From NCBI RefSeq assembly GCF_003201975.1, contig NZ_QJJQ01000028.1:1-32069 (forward strand): a stretch of DNA of 32,069 nt, read 5' to 3'. Under the pieces are notes generated by a model, which had not been told where the DNA came from, ran no database searches, and saw nothing but the letters and a program-made list of their open reading frames with translations. This document shows positions 23,426 through 30,614 of this stretch, piece by piece. Positions within the stretch are counted from its first letter, which is position 1. The number at the start of each line of letters is the position of its first letter. The position numbers and the translations under genes were made by a program. Origin of the DNA: Pseudogracilibacillus auburnensis (GTDB lineage: Bacteria; Bacillota; Bacilli; Bacillales; Amphibacillaceae).

Positions 23426-24463
23426 TTATTCTGCTGCCTCTTTCATAATATCAAATAGTACATAGTCTGAAACAGGTACAAGCTCATCTTCTGTTAATCG
23501 TTCTTCTGTCATAAAGTTTTCTTGTTGTACCTCATAAAATATGTCTATATCTCCATTCTCAATCATTTCCACTAAATCATCAGACGTAATCCAGTCACCA
23601 TCCCCGGTCTCTTTTTTAACAGACTCGGCATCTAAACCAGCAACCTCCGCAGACCATTTCGCGACTTCGTCTAAATTCTCAACGCGATAGTCCATTCCCC
23701 CATATAACCCTTTTGTGAATTTAACTAACAGATCATGATTTTCTTCTGCATATTTCGGGTTTACTACCCATGATGCGATGGATGGAAATTGATCGGCATA
23801 GCGTACATTGTTTGATAACATAATAGCGTTATCACCCATTTCCTCTTTAATGGCAGTTGTATTTGGTGACCATGTTGCTGCTGCATCAACACTTCCTGAA
23901 ATCATTGCCGTAACGATAGCTGACGCATCCATATCCATTAATTTAACATCTTCCTCCGTTAATCCAGCCTCATTTAAAGTCATATTTAATATTGTTTCAC
24001 TGGAAGTTCCTGAAGCTACTGCAATTGTTTTACCCTTTAAATCACTTATTTCCCTTACACCATTTTCCTTGTTGCCAATAACCTCATCAGCATTCCCTAA
24101 GTGTGCAAATGCAAAAATATCTGCTGATCCTTGAATTGCTAATACATGTGCTCCGGGTCCAATATAGCCAACATCAATGCTCCCTGATTCCATTGCGGCA
24201 ATAATCGTTGGACCATCCGCAAATTCAACTAATTCTACTTCAATTCCTTGTTCCTCAAATGCACCAGTATTAATTCCTGCTACTACCGCATTCATACTGG
24301 CATAGTTTGGCATGTAGGCCACTTTCATTTTTGTTAACTCTTCATTGGATGCTGCTTCTTCTGTTGAATCCACTTCACTTTTATCATTATTTTCGTCATT
24401 GGAACAAGCAACTAGCAACAAAATCACAAATAACACCATCAGTAAACTAATTGATTTTTTCAA
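23426..24463 (-). CDS. TauA/SsuA-type ABC substrate-binding lipoprotein
   Basis: A 345-residue lipoprotein. TTG 24463 is chosen because GGGGAGG is eight bases upstream; a longer in-frame start at 24520 has no good RBS and would bury the signal peptide. The signal peptide KKSISLLMVLFVILLLVAC ends in lipobox LVAC. An acidic linker follows, then an NMT1/SsuA-type domain: KMKVAYMPNYASMNAVVAGI, TGAFEEQGIEVELVEFADGP, AAMESGSIDVGYIGPGAHVL, LKGKTIAVASGTSSETILNM, SGSVDAAATWSPNTTAIKEE. Relatives bind aliphatic sulfonates, taurine, nitrate, thiamine precursors or sulfate esters. Next to a sulfatase, a sulfate ester or sulfonate is the likely ligand (inference). Confidence 0.92.
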   Translation of the reverse strand: MKKSISLLMVLFVILLLVACSNDENNDKSEVDSTEEAASNEELTKMKVAYMPNYASMNAVVAGINTGAFEEQGIEVELVEFADGPTIIAAMESGSIDVGYIGPGAHVLAIQGSADIFAFAHLGNADEVIGNKENGVREISDLKGKTIAVASGTSSETILNMTLNEAGLTEEDVKLMDMDASAIVTAMISGSVDAAATWSPNTTAIKEEMGDNAIMLSNNVRYADQFPSIASWVVNPKYAEENHDLLVKFTKGLYGGMDYRVENLDEVAKWSAEVAGLDAESVKKETGDGDWITSDDLVEMIENGDIDIFYEVQQENFMTEERLTEDELVPVSDYVLFDIMKEAAE

Positions 24464-24526
24464 TCTGTTTTCCTCCCCTATTTTTATTGAACCATGCATG
24501 TTGTGGATGTCGATCATCACCTACTA

Positions 24527-25318
24527 CTATTTCCTCACTTCTAGATACTCTTTATACACCTTGCTCCAAATATAATTTTTCACTTCCAAGAACTCTTTCG
24601 TCATCTTCGTTTCTTGATTCCTTGGATAAGGAATATTAACATCAACAATTTCACTTATTCTGCCAGGACGGGCACTCATGATAACAACTCTTTGCCCTAA
24701 GATGATTGCTTCATCAACATCATGTGTGATGAAAAAGCACGTTTTCTGTTCTTCCGCCCATGTTTGCAATAATTCTTCTTGTAATTGTGTTCTTGTTTGA
24801 GCATCTAGTGCTCCAAATGGTTCATCCATCAATAGTACAGATGGATTTACCGCATATGCCCTAGCAATCGCAACACGCTGCTTCATACCACCTGATAATT
24901 CTTTTGGATAATGATCTACAAAATTCTCTAATTCTACCATTTTCAAATATTTCAAAGCAATCTCTTTACATTTCTTCGCTTCCACACCTTTAATTTTCAA
25001 GCCAAATTCGACATTGCCTTTCACTGTTAACCAAGGAAAAAGCGCATACTGCTGAAAGACAACACCCCGTTCTGTTCCTGTTCCTTTAATTATCTGTCCA
25101 TCGCAAAGTACTTGCCCTGACGTTGGTTTAGTCAATCCAGCTATTATATTCAATAGGGTAGACTTTCCACAACCGGATGGCCCAACCACTGTAACAAATT
25201 CATTTTCTTTAATTTCCAAATCTACTCCATTAAGAGCAACCACCTGCCCACTTCTAGATTCAAACACCTTTTTCACTTTATCAATTTTTACTTTTATCCC
25301 TCGTTCTTTTCCTGCCAT
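24527..25318 (-). CDS. TauB/SsuB-type ABC importer ATPase
   Basis: A 263-residue ATPase of the nitrate/sulfonate/taurine importer family. Motifs are complete: Walker A VGPSGCGKSTLLN, Q-loop VFQQYALFPWLTV (typical of this family), signature LSGGMKQRVAIARAYA, Walker B VLLMDEPFGALD and switch region CFFITHDVDEAI. The C-terminal RPGRISEIVDVNIPYPRNQE is also characteristic. ATG 25318 lies inside the permease gene (25-base overlap) with GAAGGGAAA upstream, so translation is coupled. The binding-protein gene follows after about 60 bases. Confidence 0.95.
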   Translation of the reverse strand: MAGKERGIKVKIDKVKKVFESRSGQVVALNGVDLEIKENEFVTVVGPSGCGKSTLLNIIAGLTKPTSGQVLCDGQIIKGTGTERGVVFQQYALFPWLTVKGNVEFGLKIKGVEAKKCKEIALKYLKMVELENFVDHYPKELSGGMKQRVAIARAYAVNPSVLLMDEPFGALDAQTRTQLQEELLQTWAEEQKTCFFITHDVDEAIILGQRVVIMSARPGRISEIVDVNIPYPRNQETKMTKEFLEVKNYIWSKVYKEYLEVRK

Positions 25319-26091
25319 CCTGTTAATTTCCCTTCTAACATTCGAACCAATTTATCCAATATAAGACCGATGATACCGATGATTATGATGTATAATAGCA
25401 TTGGAGACGATTCGAACGTATTATTAAGTGCTCTTATTCTCATACCAAGACCTGCTGATGCACCAGTTGACTCGGCGGCGATTAAAGAGGTTAAGGCTAC
25501 TGCAGTTCCAAGTCTCACAGCCGTAATGATAAAAGGCAATGATGCTGGTGCAATGACTCTTAAAAATATATCCTTATCTCCTGCCCCAAGCACTCTAGCG
25601 GCCTTCACCAATGTTGGATCAATATTTTTTACGCCTTGATAGATAGTAATGGACATAATTAAAAATGTCGCAATTGTAATGACGATAATTTGCGGCGTTC
25701 TCCCTACCCCTGCTGAAATTACAACGAGCGGCACATAAGCCAAAGGAGGTATATTTCGGACAAATTGAATCCATGGTTCAATAATATACTGAACCGGTCG
25801 ATACCACGCCATTAAAATTGCTACTGGTAAGGCAAAAGTAAATCCTAAACCAAACCCCGCAGTCACTGAAATTAAACTGCTTTGAATATCTTTAAAAAAC
25901 ACTCCACGTTCGATCATTATTTGAATAGATTCAACTACTAAAAATACATTAGGAAAACTTCTAGCTGTTGCAGGGATATAAGACAATATCGTCCAAAAGA
26001 TAAGTGCTGCGATAATAGATATCGCTAGCCAGCCCTTATTTGGAACTTTTTCTATCCAACTTTTTTCTGTATGATTTGTTTCATTAGCCAT
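25294..26091 (-). CDS. TauC/SsuC-type ABC importer permease
   Basis: A 265-residue BPD_transp_1 permease with about six membrane segments. Family marks: WTILSYIPATARSFPNVFLV at the N-terminus, the SSLISVTAGFGLGFTFALPV segment, PWIQFVRNIPPLAYVPLVVI, and the EAA-loop equivalent KAARVLGAGDKDIFLRVIAP that docks on the ATPase. The end is IGLILDKLVRMLEGKLTGW. It lies 32 bases after the FGE gene and overlaps the ATPase gene. The order permease, ATPase, binding protein after a sulfatase and its maturase is a good sign of a dedicated uptake system. Confidence 0.94.
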   Translation of the reverse strand: MANETNHTEKSWIEKVPNKGWLAISIIAALIFWTILSYIPATARSFPNVFLVVESIQIMIERGVFFKDIQSSLISVTAGFGLGFTFALPVAILMAWYRPVQYIIEPWIQFVRNIPPLAYVPLVVISAGVGRTPQIIVITIATFLIMSITIYQGVKNIDPTLVKAARVLGAGDKDIFLRVIAPASLPFIITAVRLGTAVALTSLIAAESTGASAGLGMRIRALNNTFESSPMLLYIIIIGIIGLILDKLVRMLEGKLTGWQEKNEG

Positions 26092-26123
26092 AATAATTTA
26101 TTCCTTCCATTTAGAACCTTCTG

Positions 26124-27089
26124 TCAGTAAATATCTTTTACACAACGAAATCCAATATTACCTGTCGAACTATCCGGTGTATTGGATGTTCTTGCGGCAA
26201 CACGATAGCGATTACAGTACGAGTCGTGGCATAAATAAGAGCCACCTCTCATGACACGATTGCTCCCACTCTTTGCTCCCTTTGGATTCGTACTGCTGCC
26301 ACGTAGTTCAAAATTTGTTGTAAACCAATCTCCACACCATTCCCAAACATTTCCGACCATATTGTACAGCCCATATCCATTTGGTTTGAACGCTGTTACC
26401 GGCGCTGTTCCGACATATCCGTCTAACTGATCATTTCGTTTTGGAAATTCTCCTTGCCAAATATTGCATTGATGTTCTCCGTTAGGAGTAAGCCCATCTC
26501 CCCATGGGTAGCGTTTTTGATTCAATCCGCCTCTTGCTGCAAACTCCCACTCTGCCTCAGTTGGTAGTCGTTTACATGCCCATTTCGCGTAGGCCGCTGC
26601 ATCATTCCAAGATATATGGACGACTGGATGATCCATTCTGTCTTCTATTGTCGAATCAGATCCTTCCGGGGTTTTCCAAGTCGCTCCCTCCACCACAAAC
26701 CACCATGGTGTTTGTGGTGGATATTGTTTTACCTTTTTAGCAGTTGCTTCACTGATAAATAGGTAAAAGACAAATGACCATCCATAATCCTCTGCTTCTG
26801 TCTTATAACCTGTTGCTTGAACAAACTGATTAAATTCTTTATTTGTTACAGCTGTCCGATCCATATAATATGAATCTACCGTTACTTCATGGATCGGTGT
26901 TTCTCCATCTAATTTATTTGCATCCCTATCAGTCGTACCCATTCGAAAAGTGCCACCATCAATCTTCACCATTTCTTTATCGATTACAGGATCAGCTTGT
27001 GTCATCCCCTCACTTGTTGTTGGCGCTTTAGTGCTTTCTTGTACACTATTTCTTGTTGCGGCACAACAACCAGGTTTATCCTTCATCAT
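26124..27089 (-). CDS. Formylglycine-generating enzyme (sulfatase maturase, aerobic FGE type)
   Basis: A 321-residue FGE that converts the active-site cysteine of sulfatases to C-alpha-formylglycine using O2. The FGE-sulfatase domain begins at EMVKIDGGTFRMGTTDRDAN and includes HPVVHISWNDAAAYAKWACK, RLPTEAEWEFAARGGL, YPWGD and NMVGNVWEWCGDWF. The C-terminus keeps both catalytic, copper-binding cysteines (Cys287 and Cys292) in GGSYLCHDSYCNRYRVAAR and the ending TPDSSTGNIGFRC, very close to human FGE. Many FGE-like proteins lack these cysteines, so this is a true maturase. Near the N-terminus, GCCAATR resembles the sulfatase CxPxR motif. RBS AAGGTG; only eight bases separate it from the sulfatase stop. 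Confidence 0.95.
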   Translation of the reverse strand: MMKDKPGCCAATRNSVQESTKAPTTSEGMTQADPVIDKEMVKIDGGTFRMGTTDRDANKLDGETPIHEVTVDSYYMDRTAVTNKEFNQFVQATGYKTEAEDYGWSFVFYLFISEATAKKVKQYPPQTPWWFVVEGATWKTPEGSDSTIEDRMDHPVVHISWNDAAAYAKWACKRLPTEAEWEFAARGGLNQKRYPWGDGLTPNGEHQCNIWQGEFPKRNDQLDGYVGTAPVTAFKPNGYGLYNMVGNVWEWCGDWFTTNFELRGSSTNPKGAKSGSNRVMRGGSYLCHDSYCNRYRVAARTSNTPDSSTGNIGFRCVKDIY

Positions 27090-27097
27090 TTTTCACC

Positions 27098-28495
27098 TTA
27101 TTCCTTATCTCCGACTTTTTCCTTTAATCTGTATAACTCCTTTTTAAGTAATCTGATCTCATCTTCATATTCGGGATCATGGTAGACATTATTCATTTCA
27201 TAAGGATCTTTCCGTAAATCAAATAATTCCCACTCTGGTGTTCTCGGTTCATCCATCGCATCTTTATTTCCTAATGCCTCTCCATAATAATAAATCAATT
27301 TATAATCCTTCGTTCGTATACCATAATGTGCCTGAACTCGGTGTTCTTTGCTCAAATGTTCCCAATATCGATAATACATAGAATCCTGCCAGTCTTCAGG
27401 AGTATTTCCTTCCATAACTGGCCTTAGACTACGGCCTTGCATTATTTCAGGGATTTCAATTCCCGCAAAATCTAAAAACGTTTCGGGAAAATCAACATTT
27501 AAAGCAAAGTCCTCCGTCACTGTCCCTGGCTTGATGACATTAGGATAACGAACAATAAACGGCATTCGTAGCGATTCTTCATACATAAATCGTTTATCAT
27601 ACCAACCATGATCACCAAGAAAAAATCCTTGATCCGATGTATAAACGACAATGGTATTATCCGCTATTCCTTCATCATCTAAGAAATCTAATAATCGCCC
27701 GACATTGTCATCAATTGAAGCAACACAGCGTAGATAGTCTTTTATATAACGTTGGTAGTACCAGCTTTTCAATTCTCTATCGGTAAGCCCCGCGGGAGGA
27801 TCTTCTTTCACATCTCTTTTTAACAGATCACGGTCAATTCGCATTTTTGCTTCTTTGGCCGCAGATGCCTTACCACTATAGTCATCATGAAAAGTTTCCG
27901 GTTCGGGTATATCGACATCTTCATACAGATGCATATGCTTTTCATCAGGATCCCATGGACGATGAGGTGCTTTATGGTGACACATCAACATAAACGGTTT
28001 GTCCTTATCCCGCTCCTCTATCCATTTCATTGACATATCTGTCACCAGGTCTGTCGCATATCCTTTCATTTGCTTTTCTTCTCCCATCTCGATCATCATT
28101 GGATCATGATAATCACCTTGACCTGGGAATACGTGCCAGTAATCAAAATCGATCGGATCGTGATTCGGTCCATGACCTAAATGCCATTTACCAATTAAAG
28201 CTGTTTGATATCCATTCTCTCGTAATAACTTTTGAATGGTATTTTGTTTATTATCAAATGTATCCCCTAAAGTCTTCACTCCATTCTTATGATTGTATAA
28301 CCCAGTTAGAATGGTCGCCCGACTCGGAGCACAGATTGAATTTGTACAAAAACAATTATCGAACCGCATTCCTTCATTGGCAATTCTGTCTAAATTTGGG
28401 GTCGTATTGATCCTACTATCATAACAACTCATTGCATGTGCAGCATGATCATCACTCATGATAAAAACAACATTTGGTTGTTTCTCTGTATCCAT
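27098..28495 (-). CDS. Type I (formylglycine-dependent) sulfatase, cytoplasmic
   Basis: A 465-residue alkaline phosphatase-superfamily sulfatase (SulfAtlas S1 type). N-terminal metal site NVVFIMSDDHAAHAM (Asp15, Asp16), then the modification motif CAPSR at residues 55-59, in SICAPSRATILTGLYNHKNG: Cys55 becomes formylglycine. Further active-site parts are ALIGKWHLGHGP and VVYTSDQGFFLGDHGWYDKR. The C-terminus has the usual WELFDLRKDPYEMNNVY. There is no signal peptide, so it acts inside the cell, as FGE in the cytosol requires. The overall pattern resembles glycan-type sulfatases (for example N-sulfoglucosamine or GlcNAc-6-sulfate hydrolases), yet it is linked to a small-molecule importer. The substrate is open. 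RBS GGGAG; first gene of the cluster. Confidence 0.95.
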   Translation of the reverse strand: MDTEKQPNVVFIMSDDHAAHAMSCYDSRINTTPNLDRIANEGMRFDNCFCTNSICAPSRATILTGLYNHKNGVKTLGDTFDNKQNTIQKLLRENGYQTALIGKWHLGHGPNHDPIDFDYWHVFPGQGDYHDPMMIEMGEEKQMKGYATDLVTDMSMKWIEERDKDKPFMLMCHHKAPHRPWDPDEKHMHLYEDVDIPEPETFHDDYSGKASAAKEAKMRIDRDLLKRDVKEDPPAGLTDRELKSWYYQRYIKDYLRCVASIDDNVGRLLDFLDDEGIADNTIVVYTSDQGFFLGDHGWYDKRFMYEESLRMPFIVRYPNVIKPGTVTEDFALNVDFPETFLDFAGIEIPEIMQGRSLRPVMEGNTPEDWQDSMYYRYWEHLSKEHRVQAHYGIRTKDYKLIYYYGEALGNKDAMDEPRTPEWELFDLRKDPYEMNNVYHDPEYEDEIRLLKKELYRLKEKVGDKE

Positions 28496-28585
28496 TCATC
28501 ATTCAACTCCCATATAATGCTAAAAGTATGTATGCGCTTTCCTGAATTACTGTCTTTAGTTTATCACTGTACTTTATTTTCTATA

Positions 28586-28606
28586 AGTATGAAATTCTCT
28601 CATACT
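28586..28606. promoter_or_regulatory. Inverted repeat upstream of the sulfatase gene
   Basis: AGTATGA-AATTCTC-TCATACT is a perfect 7-bp inverted repeat with a 7-base spacer, about 90 bases before the sulfatase start. It is a candidate site for the cluster's own response regulator. Confidence 0.5.
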
Positions 28607-28635
28607 ATAAGTGCGTGTTCAAAATGGTCGATAAA

Positions 28636-28680
28636 AAAAGCCTAAGAAATTCCACTAGCTAAAAACGCCACGTCCTAGGC
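28636..28680 (-). terminator. Terminator-like hairpin ahead of the sulfatase operon
   Basis: On the minus strand GCCTAGGA and TCTTAGGC pair (seven of eight) around a long loop and are followed by seven T. No minus-strand gene lies upstream that it could terminate, and the sulfatase begins 140 bases later. It may be a leader attenuator or a relic of rearrangement. Confidence 0.45.
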
Positions 28681-28815
28681 TACTTTCATCAAATTTTCAT
28701 ATTGTTCCGTTATAATAACTAAAAAGCTTGTCATTGTACTTAAGATTGTCATTTTTTATTCTTTGTTTTGATGTAAAGAATTTTATGCACCCAAAAAATA
28801 CGATGGAGTGATATA

Positions 28816-29388
28816 ATGAAAAAAATATCTATTTTGTTCGTTCTTATTGGTTGCGGCTTCCTCCTTTATGGTGGCTACCAACATGTTAATACTAAAATAG
28901 CTCAGCAAAATAGTTTGAAAGAAGCAAATGAACTGTTAACCGTTCAAAATGAGGATATAGAAATCAATGCAATTACGTTCGATCCGGAAATTGGAGAAAC
29001 AGTTGGCATACTAGAAATCCCAAGTATTGATGGAGAACTTCCTATCGTTGAAGGGACAGATCCAGATGAATTAGATAAAGGAGTGGGACATTATCGTGGA
29101 ACTGCATACCCAATGCAGAATGACCAAATTGTTATGTCTGGACACCGCGACACAGTATTTCGTAGACTTGGCGAAGTGGAACTTGGTGACATCATTACAG
29201 TAAAATTACCATATGGGGAAAGAACGTATGAAATGGTTGATTCCAAAATTGTTGATGCTGACGATCGAACGATTATAAAACCGATGGATGATGAAGAATT
29301 AGTTATTACAACCTGTTACCCTTTTTCGTACATTGGTGACGCACCAGACAGGTATATTCTTTATGCTAAACCAATAGACGATGGATAA
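28816..29388 (+). CDS. srtD: Class D sortase
   Basis: A 190-residue membrane-anchored transpeptidase. An N-terminal signal-anchor (residues 4-22) is followed by a short linker and the sortase barrel (about 60-186). The catalytic triad is complete: His110 in IVMSGHRDTVFRRL, Cys167 in LVITTCYPF and Arg179 in GDAPDRYILYAK. The sequence around Cys and Arg is typical of class D (Bacillus YhcS) enzymes, which join LPxTA-type or LPDTS-type proteins to peptidoglycan. No LPxT-type substrate gene is in the window; the partner must be elsewhere. It is followed by the OsmC-like gene on the same strand. Confidence 0.92.
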   Translation: MKKISILFVLIGCGFLLYGGYQHVNTKIAQQNSLKEANELLTVQNEDIEINAITFDPEIGETVGILEIPSIDGELPIVEGTDPDELDKGVGHYRGTAYPMQNDQIVMSGHRDTVFRRLGEVELGDIITVKLPYGERTYEMVDSKIVDADDRTIIKPMDDEELVITTCYPFSYIGDAPDRYILYAKPIDDG

Positions 29389-29437
29389 GTGACATTCGCA
29401 ATAGTAAAAATGGACAACAAGAGAGGCTGATTAAAAA

Positions 29438-29842
29438 TTGTTTTTTACAATGAATGAAAATGGATTTCAAACAAAATTAGGTTTTGATGAGTTACAAATT
29501 TCGCCGCAAGAAGATCATGGGTTTCGTCCTTATCAATTATTCGTTTCTTCCATTGTAGGTTGTAGTGGCGGGGTTTTAAGAAAAATCTTACAGAAGATGC
29601 GTGTCCAAGTTGATGATATACATATTTCTGCTCAAGTACAAAGGAACGAGGAGAAAGCGAACCGGATAGAAAAAATTCATTTAACTTTTATGCTATATGG
29701 AGAAAATATCCCACTTGGAAAAGTTGAAAAAGCCCTAAAAATAACTCGTAAAAATTGTAGCATGATTCAATCTGTTGCAGATAGTATTAACATAACAGAG
29801 GAAGTTGAAATAAAGGATACGGATTTGCCCAAATCTGACTAA
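29438..29842 (+). CDS. OsmC/Ohr-family protein
   Basis: A 134-residue protein from TTG 29438; ATG 29450 is the alternative start (AGAGAGG lies about 13 bases before the TTG). It has the OsmC core: a short N-terminal beta region ENGFQTKLGFDELQISPQED, the helix FRPYQLFVSSIVGCSGGVLR with the first conserved Cys, and ALKITRKNCSMIQSVADSIN with the second. The two cysteines mark a thiol-dependent peroxidase or related role against organic hydroperoxides. It is 50 bases after the sortase gene and may be co-transcribed, with a strong terminator after it. Confidence 0.85.
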   Translation: MFFTMNENGFQTKLGFDELQISPQEDHGFRPYQLFVSSIVGCSGGVLRKILQKMRVQVDDIHISAQVQRNEEKANRIEKIHLTFMLYGENIPLGKVEKALKITRKNCSMIQSVADSINITEEVEIKDTDLPKSD

Positions 29843-29870
29843 GGTGATTAAGCAAGAGTCCTTATATTAT

Positions 29871-29914
29871 GCAAATGAGGTTGTCCTTAAATATTGGAAC
29901 AACCTCATTTGCTA
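29871..29914. terminator. Bidirectional terminator between OsmC-like and phosphatase genes
   Basis: GCAAATGAGGTTGT and ACAACCTCATTTGC form a 14-bp stem around an AT-rich loop between convergent genes. The A/T-rich base supplies short U-runs for both directions. Confidence 0.85.
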
Positions 29915-29916
29915 TT

Positions 29917-30462
29917 TCACTCTTCCCATATACGTTTATAATGGAACTTATTTTGTGAAATTTTCATCAAAAAGACATCAGGATTACTAAAACTTTTCCA
30001 TTGTTCAAATCCAACATTTTTATCGTAGTTTCTCAAACAAAGAGACAAGATATTTCCATGGGTGACAAGAATCGTGTTTTCAACATCACTTGCAACAACT
30101 TCATCTATCACCTTTACAATTCGCTTCATTGCTTCCTTACTAGATTCTCCACCCACATACGTTACATCCATATCCCTATAGGTTTCTGCAAGTTTTTCCA
30201 TCCAATCTGTCAAGGAAATGGAACTAAGGATACGTTCCGATAATCGATGATCCAATTCTATTTCTACGTTTTGCTTCTTTGCATAAGGTTCTATCGATTG
30301 AACTGCTCGCAAAAATGGACTAGCTATAATGCGATCAATCGCCAAAGGAGATAAAAAGTCCGAAAGCTTATTTGCCTGTATAATTCCTTTTTCTGTTAGC
30401 AGTGCATCTGCCGATTGTCCGTCTGCCTCACAGTGCCTAATAAGATAGATATTTTTATCCAT
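29917..30462 (-). CDS. Histidine phosphatase (phosphoglycerate mutase-like) family protein
   Basis: A 181-residue protein beginning MDKNIYLIRHCEADGQSADA: the RHG-type motif is RHC with catalytic His10. Other family marks are LTEKGIIQANKLSDFLSPLA, DRIIASPFLRAVQSIEPYAK, the acid residue in LDHRLSERILSS, and the second histidine in TILVTHGNILSLCLRN. RBS AAGGAGAA precedes ATG. Bacillus relatives (YhfR/PhoE-like) are broad phosphatases; the substrate here is unknown. The gene is alone, with a terminator between it and the OsmC-like gene. Confidence 0.92.
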   Translation of the reverse strand: MDKNIYLIRHCEADGQSADALLTEKGIIQANKLSDFLSPLAIDRIIASPFLRAVQSIEPYAKKQNVEIELDHRLSERILSSISLTDWMEKLAETYRDMDVTYVGGESSKEAMKRIVKVIDEVVASDVENTILVTHGNILSLCLRNYDKNVGFEQWKSFSNPDVFLMKISQNKFHYKRIWEE

Positions 30463-30614
30463 TAAATTCTCCTTTATTAAGCTTCACTATTTCTAAAACT
30501 CTCTATATAGTTAAATAGGCCGAGCATTGCACAGATCATGCGTCATCCATACGTATAACATTTATTTTACAAACTCCTTATCACCGAGCAGACGTGATTC
30601 ATCCCCCATAAACC

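Larger units (their letters stand above)
28496..28815. other. Regulatory region between the divergent sulfatase and sortase genes
   Basis: 320 bases. It contains an inverted repeat (28586-28606) and a minus-strand terminator-like hairpin (28636-28680), both listed separately. The plus strand before the sortase has a weak RBS (GGAGTGAT) and an AT-rich stretch. No gene is visible. Confidence 0.5.

Noticed and set aside
20772-28668. A 14-base match GGCGTTTTTAGCTA at 20772 (plus) and near 28655 (minus) as possible shared IS ends
   Set aside because: A match of this length in AT-rich DNA over 32 kb on both strands is expected by chance; flanks do not align.
28636-28680. T-box or SAM riboswitch upstream of the sulfatase operon
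   Set aside because: Only a terminator-like hairpin is visible; the short region upstream lacks the T-box AGGGTGG-type bulge and any SAM riboswitch core.
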